This document shows, in pieces, positions 14,875 to 23,410 of a stretch of DNA of 49,083 nucleotides. Every line of letters begins with the position of its first letter. Positions within the stretch are counted from its first letter, which is position 1. Below the pieces are notes generated by a model that was given only the letters and a program-made list of their open reading frames with translations, made no database searches and had not been told where the DNA came from. The translations under genes and the position numbers were made by a program. The DNA is from Lacticaseibacillus porcinae (GTDB lineage: Bacteria; Bacillota; Bacilli; Lactobacillales; Lactobacillaceae), in contig NZ_RHNS01000022.1 of assembly GCF_003946305.1 (NCBI RefSeq), positions 1 to 49,083 on the forward strand. Reading direction: 5' to 3'.

Positions 14875-15204
14875 TCATGGTTTAATGTAAGCAAAGCCTT
14901 CGTGTTGGCGTTTAACCAATTCAACGACGCCAGAAGCCACGACTTCTAAACCGCCTTGCAATTGATCTTGCGTGATCCCACGTTGCCGCAATGAATTCGC
15001 ACAAACTGCGATATTGACATCGCGAGCCAACAAGCATAAATCGATATCGCTTTGACTAGTGGCTTGAACCACTGCTTCGCCATTGATCAAAATCTCCAAG
15101 CTAGAGTTATCGCTTTGGGCTTGGAGCCACTCTTGATAATGTTGCACGTTACTCAACAATACTGGCCATTTACTTGGTTCATCAATATGAAAGATCACGT
15201 CCAT
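14875..15204 (-). CDS. DsrE/DsrF-like family protein
   Basis: 109 residues. The order VIFHIDEPSKWPVLLSNVQHY, LEILINGEAV and VNIAVCANSLRQRGITQDQLQGGLEVVASGVVELVKRQHEGFAYIKP matches the DsrE-like fold (COG1416 type). One Cys in CANSLR lies at the place of the active-site cysteine of related sulfur carriers. The role in lactobacilli is unknown. The ATG at 15204 follows GGGGG by 8 nt. It diverges from a membrane metalloprotease-like gene. Confidence 0.78.
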   Translation of the reverse strand: MDVIFHIDEPSKWPVLLSNVQHYQEWLQAQSDNSSLEILINGEAVVQATSQSDIDLCLLARDVNIAVCANSLRQRGITQDQLQGGLEVVASGVVELVKRQHEGFAYIKP

Positions 15205-15311
15205 CAATAATGCCCCCTGATCGATTTGCCTTCATCATAGCATAATAATTTTATAAAAACCGTTTTCAATTGCATGACATGAAATTGTGACATCATCGAA
15301 AGGAGTCATTT

Positions 15312-15983
15312 ATGGAAATTGTTCAAACTGCAGGTTTTACGCTAGCGATTCTCGTGATTGCTAGCTTGGTGTTATCATGGCTTAATGCGATGACGATCCA
15401 ACAAGTGGTCAATCGTACTGGCAAGGCCAATAGTCAACTGTGGCTGATGAAACCAGGCATCTTGGTTCATGAGTTGCTACATGCCATAGTCGGTTGGTTG
15501 TTCGGCGTTGGCATCAGTGGCTTTTCAATGCGGCCAGACCAAGACTCTGCGGCCCATGTGACCTTCAACTATAATCGCCATTCATTGCGACAACGCTTGG
15601 GTGTTGGTTTAGCAAGTGCGGCACCTGTGTGGGGGATCGGGGGGATTTTATTGGCAGTCGGTAAACGCGCATGGTTTCACAATGTTCCTTTCTCTGCGTT
15701 GTTAAACGTTGGTCCACAGCCAGATTGGCCTTGGGTGATCGGTTGGAGCTTGCTAACCATTTTATTAACTTTCGGGGCAAGTTTATCGCCACAAGATCTC
15801 AAAAACACGTTGATCGGCTTACCAATCGTTGTGATCTTGTTGGGATTAGCCGCGCTGTTAACGGCATGGCTGTGGCCTGCGGGGATAACGATTTGGAGGC
15901 AAGCTAACATTTTGTTGTCGGCGGTGGTGGTGATCATGGCCGTGATCGCGATGGTGGTGAATCGTTTATTGGCCCTTTTCTAG
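15312..15983 (+). CDS. Membrane protein with HExxH motif (putative metalloprotease)
   Basis: 223 residues with about five to six membrane segments (near 5-24, 47-68, 92-115, 135-155, 160-185 and 195-220). HELLH at about residues 53-57 lies inside a hydrophobic stretch, as in site-2-type intramembrane metalloproteases, where the two His and the Glu bind zinc and activate water. I do not see a clear NxxPG or LDG motif later on, so activity and family remain open. GAAAGGAG precedes the ATG. It is monocistronic. Confidence 0.65.
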   Translation: MEIVQTAGFTLAILVIASLVLSWLNAMTIQQVVNRTGKANSQLWLMKPGILVHELLHAIVGWLFGVGISGFSMRPDQDSAAHVTFNYNRHSLRQRLGVGLASAAPVWGIGGILLAVGKRAWFHNVPFSALLNVGPQPDWPWVIGWSLLTILLTFGASLSPQDLKNTLIGLPIVVILLGLAALLTAWLWPAGITIWRQANILLSAVVVIMAVIAMVVNRLLALF

Positions 15984-16018
15984 TCAACGGACAGATTCGC
16001 GTCGGTGTCCGTTGTATT
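15984..16018 (+). terminator. Weak terminator-like hairpin
   Basis: CAACGGACA and TGTCCGTTG pair around GATTCGCGTCGG; only a short TATT follows. Confidence 0.5.
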
Positions 16019-16070
16019 GTGAATTTGGTCACTTATACTGAAGGAGTAAATTATTCAGGAGGCAACATCT

Positions 16071-17240
16071 ATGAAAACCAACTTTGATTTCTTAATGCCA
16101 AGTGTGAACTTCTTTGGCCCCGGCGTTATTGCTAAAATCGGCGAACGCGCTAAAATGCTGAATATGACCCATCCTTTAGTGGTGACTGATAAATTTCTAG
16201 CTGGCGTCGCTGATGGCCCAGTTGAACAAACCTTAAATTCACTGCAAGTAGCTGGTGTCACTTACAGCATTTATGACGGTGTCGAACCAAATCCAAAAGT
16301 CCGTAATATTCAAGCAGCCAAAGCGCAGTATTTAGCTGAGAACTGTGATTCGATCATCACTGTTGGTGGCGGCTCTGCCCATGATACTGGTAAAGGGACA
16401 GGCATTATTTTGACTAACGGGGATGATATCACCAAATTAGCTGGTATCGAAACGCTAGAAAATGCTTTGCCACCATTAATTGCGGTTAACACCACTGCCG
16501 GCACCGGCTCTGAATTAACGCGCCATTGTGTGATCACCAATGAAGAAACACATTTGAAGTTTGTTGTGGTCTCATGGCGCAACATTCCATTGGTTTCGTT
16601 CAACGACCCATCTTTACAATTAGATGTGCCAGCTAAATTGACGGCGGCGACGGGGATGGATGCTTTTGTGCAAGCCATCGAACCATATGTGTCTACCAAT
16701 CGCAACAGCATCACAGATGGCCAATGCTTACAAGCCATCAAGTTGATCGAAAAAAACTTGCGTGAAGCTGTGGCCAATGGCCATAACTTGGAAGCTCGCT
16801 CTGGGATGGTCGAAGCCGAAATGTTAGCAGGGATGGCGTTCAACAACGCTGACCTCGGTTACGTTCATGCGATGGCGCATCAACTCGGCGGTCAATATGA
16901 TGCCCCTCATGGCGTATGCTGTGCGCTGTTGCTGCCAATTGTCGAAGAATTCAACATCATTGCCTGCCCAGAACGCTTCCGTGATTTAGCGATCGCAATG
17001 GGTGAGAATGTCGATGGTTTATCTGTTCGTGACGCCGCAGAATTGTCGATCAAAGCGATGCGTCAAATGTCACAAGACGTCGGTATCCCAACGTCAATCA
17101 AAGCCTTAGGGGCAAAGCCTGAAGATTTTGAATTAATGGCTGAGAATGCGTTAAAAGATGGCAATGCCTTTTCCAACCCACGCAAAGCGACGAAGGCACA
17201 AATCGTCGAATTGTTCCAAAAAGCTTACGACGCCGAATAA
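16071..17240 (+). CDS. Iron-type (group III) alcohol dehydrogenase
   Basis: 389 residues. The NAD site GGGSAHDTGK (about 98-107), NTTAGTGSE and the metal region HAMAHQLGGQYDAPHG are typical of the Fe-ADH family (FucO, DhaT, AdhB). The family binds metal with one Asp and three His; here GMDAFVQAIE has Gln where D-x-x-x-H normally supplies a His. The other three ligands look intact. It probably reduces aldehydes to alcohols with NADH. CAGGAGG precedes the ATG. It is monocistronic. Confidence 0.92.
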   Translation: MKTNFDFLMPSVNFFGPGVIAKIGERAKMLNMTHPLVVTDKFLAGVADGPVEQTLNSLQVAGVTYSIYDGVEPNPKVRNIQAAKAQYLAENCDSIITVGGGSAHDTGKGTGIILTNGDDITKLAGIETLENALPPLIAVNTTAGTGSELTRHCVITNEETHLKFVVVSWRNIPLVSFNDPSLQLDVPAKLTAATGMDAFVQAIEPYVSTNRNSITDGQCLQAIKLIEKNLREAVANGHNLEARSGMVEAEMLAGMAFNNADLGYVHAMAHQLGGQYDAPHGVCCALLLPIVEEFNIIACPERFRDLAIAMGENVDGLSVRDAAELSIKAMRQMSQDVGIPTSIKALGAKPEDFELMAENALKDGNAFSNPRKATKAQIVELFQKAYDAE

Positions 17241-17252
17241 TCATCGCAATGA

Positions 17253-17291
17253 AAAACCGCTTGACTCCCAATGGGGGATCAAGCGGTTTTT
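17253..17291. terminator. Bidirectional terminator
   Basis: AAAAACCGCTTGA(T) pairs with ATCAAGCGGTTTTT around CCCAATGGGGG; it overlaps the end of the MFS gene. Confidence 0.88.
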
Positions 17292-18451
17292 GTATGCAGG
17301 CGAACAGTATAGGTGAGACCAAATGAAGCGGCTAAGAAAATCACGACGACCAAGTAAGGCACATGATAGTTCCAATCTAACAAGGCGCTGGAGATCAATG
17401 GTCCGACGATGTTCCCAACGGAAGTCAACGACATGTTCAAACCGTTGATCACCCCTTGATTGTCGCGACTTTGCTTGGTCAACAACGTGGTAATCGCCGG
17501 TCGCAACAAGTCAAAGGCGGTAAAGGCGATCAACGTGGCCACCGTGACTGCCCACTTGGCATGAGTGACAAGGATCCAAGCGACAGCAGCAGAGCTGGCA
17601 AAAAAAGCGATTCGCGTTAATTTGATTTCTCCTAACCAAATGATCAAACGGTCAAAAAACAAGACTTGTATGGTCAATGAGATGATCCCATTTAAGGTTA
17701 ATACCAAAGCGATGTCATTTAACGTGAAGTGGAAAACTTCATTCACGAAAATACTATAAATACTTTCAAACCCTTGCAGGCCAAAGCTCGATACTAAGAT
17801 CAACGTGAATAACATCACCATTGGCCCTGTTAACACGGTTTTCCAATCGGCAGAGGCTTGAGGGAGGGTCAAAGTATCTTGGAATTTTTCCAGTTTACGA
17901 TCGTCAGGTAACCAGAAAATCGTTGCCAACATTCCTGCAAGGCCTAAACCAGCTGCAAACCAAAATGGCGTTTTATACCCGTAATTTGCTAAGATCCCTG
18001 AAAGCCCAGGCCCTAAGATCAACCCACCAGATAATGCGGCGGATAACCAACCGATCACTTTTGCTCGCTGGCGGTGATCGGTGACATCAGCAGCCAATGC
18101 CTGTGCTGTCGGCATATACATCCCTGCTGCTAACCCACCGATGATTCGTGAAAGGTCAAACATGTACAAATGATTCGTCAAGGCGAACAAGACTTCTGAA
18201 ATGGCAAATAGTGCGAGGCCACCGATCAAAATCGGTTTGCGGCCGAGCTTATCACTCATGCGGCCAATGATCGGGCTGGTGACGAACTGCGTTAAGGCAT
18301 AAAGCGAGGACATGATCCCCATATCTAACGCGCTAAGGTGTAAGTCGTTTTTGATGAAAGGCATCACTGGCCAAATCAAACTCATGCCGAGTAACATCAA
18401 AAACTCACTAAAAATCAAAATCGCGATGGTACGTTTAACCGGACGAGACAT
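17279..18451 (-). CDS. MFS transporter, 12-TM drug-efflux type
   Basis: 390 residues with about twelve membrane segments. The loop 2-3 motif GRMSDKLGRKPILIGG is the MFS motif A, and LSGGLILGPGLSG matches motif C of drug:H+ antiporters (DHA1, NorA/TetA-like). Substrates are unknown; proton-driven export is inferred. AGGAGG lies 5 nt before the ATG. It is monocistronic and converges on the alcohol dehydrogenase gene. Confidence 0.9.
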   Translation of the reverse strand: MSRPVKRTIAILIFSEFLMLLGMSLIWPVMPFIKNDLHLSALDMGIMSSLYALTQFVTSPIIGRMSDKLGRKPILIGGLALFAISEVLFALTNHLYMFDLSRIIGGLAAGMYMPTAQALAADVTDHRQRAKVIGWLSAALSGGLILGPGLSGILANYGYKTPFWFAAGLGLAGMLATIFWLPDDRKLEKFQDTLTLPQASADWKTVLTGPMVMLFTLILVSSFGLQGFESIYSIFVNEVFHFTLNDIALVLTLNGIISLTIQVLFFDRLIIWLGEIKLTRIAFFASSAAVAWILVTHAKWAVTVATLIAFTAFDLLRPAITTLLTKQSRDNQGVINGLNMSLTSVGNIVGPLISSALLDWNYHVPYLVVVIFLAASFGLTYTVRLHTKTA

Positions 18452-18866
18452 ATTAACCTCCTATATGAATGAATACATAAAGAAAATTCTAACATAATTT
18501 ACCATCGAATTGCTATGTGTTGACGTGAGGTGACTTGAACAGCGTTGTTTTCGTCTCAACAGCAATTTGCGACGCCATCGGATTTATCGAAAGATAGCTA
18601 AACAGCGGGGAACAATACGGTGATACACTAAGCATGCGAATACAGGCATCAACAACGTTATGATGGGATTTGAGTGATCGTCAAAGCGCTGAGAATGGAT
18701 CAGGAGTAGGTATTTCAATCAACAGTTAGCAGACGGTCACTGCCAAGCACAATATTTTTCGCGACGCTACTGCCTTCATCGCGATTCTGGAGACTGTTGC
18801 ACGAGTAATTACCCTTTTGCGTTAAAATAGATCATGAGCAAATGTGATCTCTGAGGAGGAACAGCC
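18452..18866. other. 415-bp region without recognised gene
   Basis: It lies between the divergent MFS and ribokinase genes and must contain both promoters. There is no credible reading frame and no strong hairpin. The base composition is mixed and not AT-rich like other spacers here, so it could be remnant sequence or hold a small RNA. AGGAGG before the ribokinase ATG is the only clear signal. Confidence 0.4.
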
Positions 18867-19793
18867 ATGACAAATTCCATTGCAGTCGTCGGTAGCATTA
18901 ACGTCGACAGTATCTTACACATTGATCGGCTCCCACAGCCTGGTGAGACAATCAGCATGCAGACTTTTTCGAAAGCTGCTGGAGGCAAAGGGGCCAATCA
19001 AGCGGTGGCAGCGGCACGTGCAGGTGCAAAAGTGGCGTTTATCGGTGGGGTGGGTCATGATGACAACGGTCGATTTATGTTGCACCAAATGGCCGCTGAC
19101 GGCATTGATACGCAAGGGGTGACGACTTTTGCAGACGCGCAAACAGGTCAAGCCTACATCTTGTTGCAAGCCAGTGGTCAAAATTCCATCATTGTCCAGC
19201 ATGGGGCAAACTTTGTCTTGCGTGCTGAACATATCATGGATCGCCAAGCCACTTTAACCGATGTGGATTATACGATCGCGCAGTTTGAAGTGCCGACTAG
19301 CGTCATTCAAGCGGCGTTTGACCAGACAAAAGCAGTGGGGCACCATACGATTTTAAATCCAGCTCCTGCACAAACTGAGCTTTCAGACAAATTGTTGGCA
19401 GTGACGGATCTTATTGTCCCCAACGAAACTGAAAGCGGGCTGATCACTGGGATCGCAGTCACTGATTTGGCTTCAATGCAAGCCAACGCCGCGTGGTACC
19501 ATGATCATGGGGTGCAAGCTGTGATCATTACTTTAGGGGCTAAAGGCTCATACGTTTCATATGGGGACTTAGAGATGATCGTGCCTGCGTTTAAAGTCAA
19601 GGCTGTCGATACCACTGCTGCAGGGGACACGTTTATCGGCGCTTTGGCCGCTGAGCTTAACCCAGATTTCAGCAATTTTGAGACTGCGATCCGCTATGCT
19701 AGCATGTCCAGTGCGTTTACTGTCCAAACCCTTGGTGCGTTTCCTTCGATTCCCCAGCGTCAAACCGTGGTTGATGTCTTAACGAATCGTTAA
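18867..19793 (+). CDS. rbsK: Ribokinase
   Basis: 308 residues of the PfkB sugar kinase family. VVGSINVDSILHIDRLPQPGET and GGKGANQAVAAARAGA are the N-terminal signature, and DTTAAGDTFIGALAAEL is the C-terminal one with the catalytic Asp. It phosphorylates D-ribose to ribose 5-phosphate. No ribose transporter gene is adjacent, so uptake must be encoded elsewhere. GAGGAGG precedes the ATG. Confidence 0.92.
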   Translation: MTNSIAVVGSINVDSILHIDRLPQPGETISMQTFSKAAGGKGANQAVAAARAGAKVAFIGGVGHDDNGRFMLHQMAADGIDTQGVTTFADAQTGQAYILLQASGQNSIIVQHGANFVLRAEHIMDRQATLTDVDYTIAQFEVPTSVIQAAFDQTKAVGHHTILNPAPAQTELSDKLLAVTDLIVPNETESGLITGIAVTDLASMQANAAWYHDHGVQAVIITLGAKGSYVSYGDLEMIVPAFKVKAVDTTAAGDTFIGALAAELNPDFSNFETAIRYASMSSAFTVQTLGAFPSIPQRQTVVDVLTNR

Positions 19794-19837
19794 TGGTGAA
19801 CTGCAACGCACTGAGACAACTTTTGTTCATGTCGGTT

Positions 19838-19924
19838 CTGGCGCGTGCCAAATGACACGCCAAGAAATAACAGTGCCCCTGTCACGGTTTGATCATTGAC
19901 CGTGACAGGGGCACTGTTATTCTT
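19838..19924. terminator. Long inverted repeat between rbsK and marR
   Basis: Two hairpins. The smaller is GGCG-CGTG/CACGCC (about 19839-19861). The larger has arms of about 26 bases (19862-19888 and 19899-19924) centred on TTGATCATTG, with a single bulge. It sits where two genes converge and can end both transcripts, though the flanking T runs are interrupted. Confidence 0.7.
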
Positions 19925-19970
19925 AAGGACCTATCCAATAGATGTCTAGGTTGACGTGAACTAGGACTCG

Positions 19971-20441
19971 TCAATCATGTTCTGTCGGATCCATCCGGAC
20001 GATGCCAACTTTTGCAAACAGATGAATCGCTGTTTGCATGGCGTCGTTTAATTTGACATGATCTGTTGCTGATAAGCCGGCTAAACGTGCATTGATCCGA
20101 CCTTGGACTTTGCGCATGTGCGCTTCAGCGACGGCATCGCCAGCTTTGGTGCGCATCACTAACACTTGCCGCCGATTCTCAGGATTATGGATCCGTTCGA
20201 CAAAATTTTGCGCTTCTAAAGCCGCGATCGTCCGGGTCAGCTGTGGGGCAGTGGTGCCCATTAACTCGGCAAGTTTACTCATGGTAATCCCTGGATGCGA
20301 GTATACCATGATCAGTGTCATGATTTGTTGTGGCGTTAATCCGAGCTCTTCGATTGAGAGGTTCTGCATTAAGCCTTGCGCCAAAGTGGCAAATAACTGA
20401 CCGAATAGTTCAATGTGTTCATCTGATGTTGCGTTCCCCAT
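19971..20441 (-). CDS. MarR-family regulator of the adjacent ABC exporter
   Basis: 156 residues with a MarR winged helix: TMSKLAELMGTTAPQLTRTIAALEAQNFVERIHNPENRRQVLVMRTKAG. AAAGGAG precedes the ATG. It diverges from the ABC exporter gene, and the shared region has a perfect inverted repeat on a consensus promoter. The simplest reading is a repressor of the exporter and perhaps of itself. Confidence 0.9.
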   Translation of the reverse strand: MGNATSDEHIELFGQLFATLAQGLMQNLSIEELGLTPQQIMTLIMVYSHPGITMSKLAELMGTTAPQLTRTIAALEAQNFVERIHNPENRRQVLVMRTKAGDAVAEAHMRKVQGRINARLAGLSATDHVKLNDAMQTAIHLFAKVGIVRMDPTEHD

Positions 20442-20515
20442 GCATACTCCTTTGGACCATTTTCATAAAAAATTCAGCCTTAGGACCTATCTTTCACAAA
20501 ATGGTCATGAATCAA

Positions 20516-20557
20516 TTGACAATTGTTAAGTATGCCGATATAGTTAGCAATTGTCAA
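20516..20557 (+). promoter_or_regulatory. Consensus promoter flanked by MarR-type inverted repeat
   Basis: TTGACA (20516-20521), a 17-nt spacer and TATAGT (20539-20544). TTGACAATTG (20516-20525) and CAATTGTCAA (20548-20557) are exact reverse complements and cover the -35 and the region just after the -10. Repressor binding there would block RNA polymerase. Confidence 0.75.
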
Positions 20558-20603
20558 GTATCCATGTCGGCGCAGTCCGCGTGGCATCAAAGGGGAGAGC
20601 AAC

Positions 20604-22934
20604 GTGCTTGAATTAAAACATATCAAGAAATATTACAATGTGGGTGGCACCACGACCAAAGCCCAAGACGATGTGTCCGTGGCTTTTCGCCAACAAGAAT
20701 TTGTGGCGATCTTAGGGCCTTCAGGTTCTGGGAAAACCACCATGCTCAATATTATTGGTGGGTTGGATCGCTATGACTCAGGCGACTTGCTGATCAAAGG
20801 CAAATCGACGAAGGCGTTCAAAGACGCCGACTGGGATGCTTATCGGAATAACTCTGTTGGTTTCATCTTTCAGTCCTATAATCTGATTTCTCACTTGTCG
20901 ATCATCGACAACGTGGAAATGGGAATGACGCTTTCTGGTGTGCCAGCCGCTGAAAAGAAACAGCGTGCTGAAGATGCTTTGATCCGCGTCGGCTTAAAAG
21001 AGCATATGCACAAGTCCCCGCAACAATTATCTGGTGGGCAAATGCAGCGGGTGGCCATTGCCCGTGCGATTGCTAACGATCCAGAAATTTTGCTCGCTGA
21101 TGAACCAACTGGGGCCCTGGATTCTGAAACTTCAGAAGAAATCATGAAGTTGATCCGTGATTTGTCCAAAGAACGTTTGGTCATCATGGTCACGCATAAT
21201 CCACAATTGGCCCGGAAATACGCGGATCGGGTGATCGAATTTGCTGACGGTCAGATTCAACATGATTCCAATCCCCATATTGAACATGAAAAAACTGATG
21301 AGTTCAAACTCAATCGCACCAAAATGAGTTATTGGACTGCGTTGAAGCTGAGTTTCAACAACATTCGGACGAAAAAAGGGCGCACGTTCTTAACTGTATT
21401 TGCTTCCAGTATCGGGATCATTTCCATTGCTGTAGTGTTGGCTTTGTCCAACGGCTTCCAAAAGCAAATCGATAAAACGCAGTCAGAAGCAATGGCGTCA
21501 ATGCCAGTGACCATTTCACAAACTGGAACAGATACCAGTTCGATGATGACTGGGACGAAAACCAAGACTTTCTCGAAAGCAGATCATCTCACAGCAGAGA
21601 AATCAGATGCCGAAAAAGCCCAACATACCAATAAATTGACCAACCAGTATTTGGATTATATCAACCAAATGCCGAAAAAAGATGCCAAAAACATCGCGGT
21701 CACTTATGGTACTGGGATGAACTTGATTCGAGAAGTCGATGGCAAATACAAAACTGTGACCTTCTCGACCTCTGATCCTGATAGCAACACAGTCAATGCT
21801 AGCGCGATGATGGCGGCTTCGACTGGGATCGGTGGTTCGGTTTATCCGATCGATCGCAATGGTGGCCAAAGTTTCTTGAAAACTTACTACAAAGTGATCG
21901 CGGGGAAATACCCAACCAACGCTAACGATATCATTTTGGTTGTGAACAAAGATAACTCTGTTGATATTAACGCCTTGAAGAACCTTGGCTATACGGCTAA
22001 AGAAGGTCAAAAGGTGCAATATAAAGACTTAGTCGGCACTCAAGTTAAAGTTGTTGCCAACAACGATTATTATGCAAAGTTGCCGACAGGGACTTATATG
22101 CCAGGTACGGATTATGCCAAAATGGCGAATGCGTCAAACACGAAGACGTTGACCATTGCTGGGATCGTTCGCGTGAAATCCAAGAACTCCGATGGCTTGT
22201 TATCCAGTGGGATCGCTTATAGCGCTGCCTTGACGAAAGATGTGTTGAATACTAACAAAAACTCTGACATCGTCACGGCACAAAAAGCGAGTGCTACCAA
22301 TGTGATCACTGGGCAAACCATGGATAATTCCACGCGTTCTGCCTTGTTGACCAGCTTAGGTGGCTCCAGTAAGCCAAGTTCGATTCAAATTTATCCAACG
22401 ACCTTTAAGTTGAAAGATAAAGTGTTGGCATATTTGGACAAGTACAACCAAGGCAAGTCCAAAGCAGACAAAGTAGTTTACACCGACTTAGCCGGCACTG
22501 TGTCTGATATGACCGGTGGTTTGATGGATGCCATCACCTATGTCTTAGTCGCGTTTGCTGGGATCTCGCTGGTGACTTCAATGATCATGATTGCGATCAT
22601 CACTTACACATCGGTTCTGGAACGAACCAAAGAAATTGGGGTCTTAAAAGCATTAGGGGCCCGCAAAAAAGATATCACCCGTGTGTTTGACGCTGAAACC
22701 TTTATTTTAGGATTTGGTGCTGGGATCTTTGGGGTGATCGTGGCATGGGCATTGACCTTCCCGATCAACTCCATATTAGCGGGTGTTACCGGCTTATCTG
22801 GTGTGGCAGTGTTAAATCCAGTTCATGCCATTGTCTTAGTTTTGATTTCGACAATTTTGACGATTCTCGGTGGGCATGTGCCTGCGCGCATGGCTGCGAA
22901 GAAAGATGCAGCGATCGCGTTACGAGCAGAATAA
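20604..22934 (+). CDS. MacB-like ABC exporter, ATPase-permease fusion
   Basis: 776 residues in one chain. The ATPase (about 1-225) has Walker A GPSGSGKTT, signature LSGGQMQRVAIARA and Walker B ILLADEPTGALD. The permease follows: one membrane segment near 265-290, a large external domain (about 290-640) and three C-terminal membrane segments with the FtsX-type region ERTKEIGVLKALGARKKDI. This is the MacB layout used for peptide or antibiotic export and envelope stress. It starts at a GTG after GGGGAG. The divergent marR and operator suggest drug- or peptide-induced expression. Confidence 0.93.
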   Translation: MLELKHIKKYYNVGGTTTKAQDDVSVAFRQQEFVAILGPSGSGKTTMLNIIGGLDRYDSGDLLIKGKSTKAFKDADWDAYRNNSVGFIFQSYNLISHLSIIDNVEMGMTLSGVPAAEKKQRAEDALIRVGLKEHMHKSPQQLSGGQMQRVAIARAIANDPEILLADEPTGALDSETSEEIMKLIRDLSKERLVIMVTHNPQLARKYADRVIEFADGQIQHDSNPHIEHEKTDEFKLNRTKMSYWTALKLSFNNIRTKKGRTFLTVFASSIGIISIAVVLALSNGFQKQIDKTQSEAMASMPVTISQTGTDTSSMMTGTKTKTFSKADHLTAEKSDAEKAQHTNKLTNQYLDYINQMPKKDAKNIAVTYGTGMNLIREVDGKYKTVTFSTSDPDSNTVNASAMMAASTGIGGSVYPIDRNGGQSFLKTYYKVIAGKYPTNANDIILVVNKDNSVDINALKNLGYTAKEGQKVQYKDLVGTQVKVVANNDYYAKLPTGTYMPGTDYAKMANASNTKTLTIAGIVRVKSKNSDGLLSSGIAYSAALTKDVLNTNKNSDIVTAQKASATNVITGQTMDNSTRSALLTSLGGSSKPSSIQIYPTTFKLKDKVLAYLDKYNQGKSKADKVVYTDLAGTVSDMTGGLMDAITYVLVAFAGISLVTSMIMIAIITYTSVLERTKEIGVLKALGARKKDITRVFDAETFILGFGAGIFGVIVAWALTFPINSILAGVTGLSGVAVLNPVHAIVLVLISTILTILGGHVPARMAAKKDAAIALRAE

Positions 22935-22943
22935 TCACAAAGA

Positions 22944-22977
22944 AACGGTTGGCCCTTCAGGCCAGCCGCTTTTTTTT
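22944..22977 (+). terminator. Terminator of the ABC exporter
   Basis: CGGTTGGCCC/AGGCCAGCCG hairpin followed by eight Ts. Confidence 0.9.
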
Positions 22978-22980
22978 GAC

Positions 22981-23003
22981 GAAAAATAGCCGTCAATGAC
23001 GGC
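22981..23003 (-). terminator. Terminator of candidate 253-nt RNA
   Basis: GCCGT/ACGGC stem (22989-23003) followed on the minus strand by TATTTTTC. Confidence 0.6.
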
Positions 23004-23234
23004 AAATTTTGCGTATGTACCTGGGCGTGCTAGCGGGGAAACCGCCTACCCAGGGCTTTTTGTAAGCATTGAAAGCATTCAGGTAAAGCTCATGTGCCGA
23101 TCGCGGTGTGCGACCCGGTCTGCATCGATGCATAGATGGCACAAGCCTGCAGGTCGACCGACGCCGCAAGACCCCGTTACTTCTTCCCGGAAATCATTCT
23201 TTGCGCGCATATCGAAACCGGTCGGAATTAACTT
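22982..23234 (-). ncRNA. Candidate structured RNA gene, about 253 nt, unidentified
   Basis: This GC-rich segment has no credible protein and contains many complementary arms on the minus strand: CCGAC/GTCGG, GCTTGTGCC/GGCACATGAGC enclosing GCATCGATGC, and CCTGGG/CCCAGG enclosing GCGG/CCGC. TTGCAA-N16-TATATT lies upstream, and a hairpin with TATTTTTC ends it. I do not recognise the RNA family; no SRP, 6S, tmRNA or riboswitch core was found. Transcription from the other strand is also possible, because CCTGGG/CCCAGG is followed by GCTTTTTG in the plus direction (23020-23062). Ends are estimates. Confidence 0.42.
23020..23062 (+). terminator. Plus-strand terminator-like structure
   Basis: CCTGGG/CCCAGG with inner GCGG/CCGC, followed by GCTTTTTG. 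It may back up the exporter terminator or be part of the minus-strand RNA fold. Confidence 0.45.
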
Positions 23235-23240
23235 GCCCTT

Positions 23241-23268
23241 AATATAACACGATTGCAACCGATTGCAA
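23241..23268 (-). promoter_or_regulatory. Promoter of candidate 253-nt RNA, with tandem repeat
   Basis: Minus strand: TTGCAA (23268-23263), a 16-nt spacer and TATATT (23246-23241). A direct repeat of GTTGCAATCG covers the -35 and spacer and could bind a regulator. Confidence 0.45.
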
Positions 23269-23353
23269 CAAGAAACATTGTACCTAAATGTACAAACTCA
23301 GGCTTAAAGTGACAAGAATTTCATCAAAATAATGATGGTGTCCAAACCACAAA

Positions 23354-23391
23354 TAAAAAAACACCGTCTGACTGCATTCAGACGATGTTTC
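23354..23391 (-). terminator. Terminator of pepS
   Basis: CGTCTGA and TCAGACG around CTGCAT, followed by a run of seven Ts on the minus strand. Confidence 0.88.
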
Positions 23392-23410
23392 AAAGATGAA
23401 ATGTTAACGA

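Noticed and set aside
14575-14949. Open frame across the tRNA-Arg region
   Set aside because: It spans a terminator, a tRNA gene on the other strand and a promoter, so it is not coding.
22996-23247. Open frame of 83 codons on the plus strand
   Set aside because: It lies in the structured RNA candidate, has no ribosome site, and reads as Arg/Ser-rich noise.
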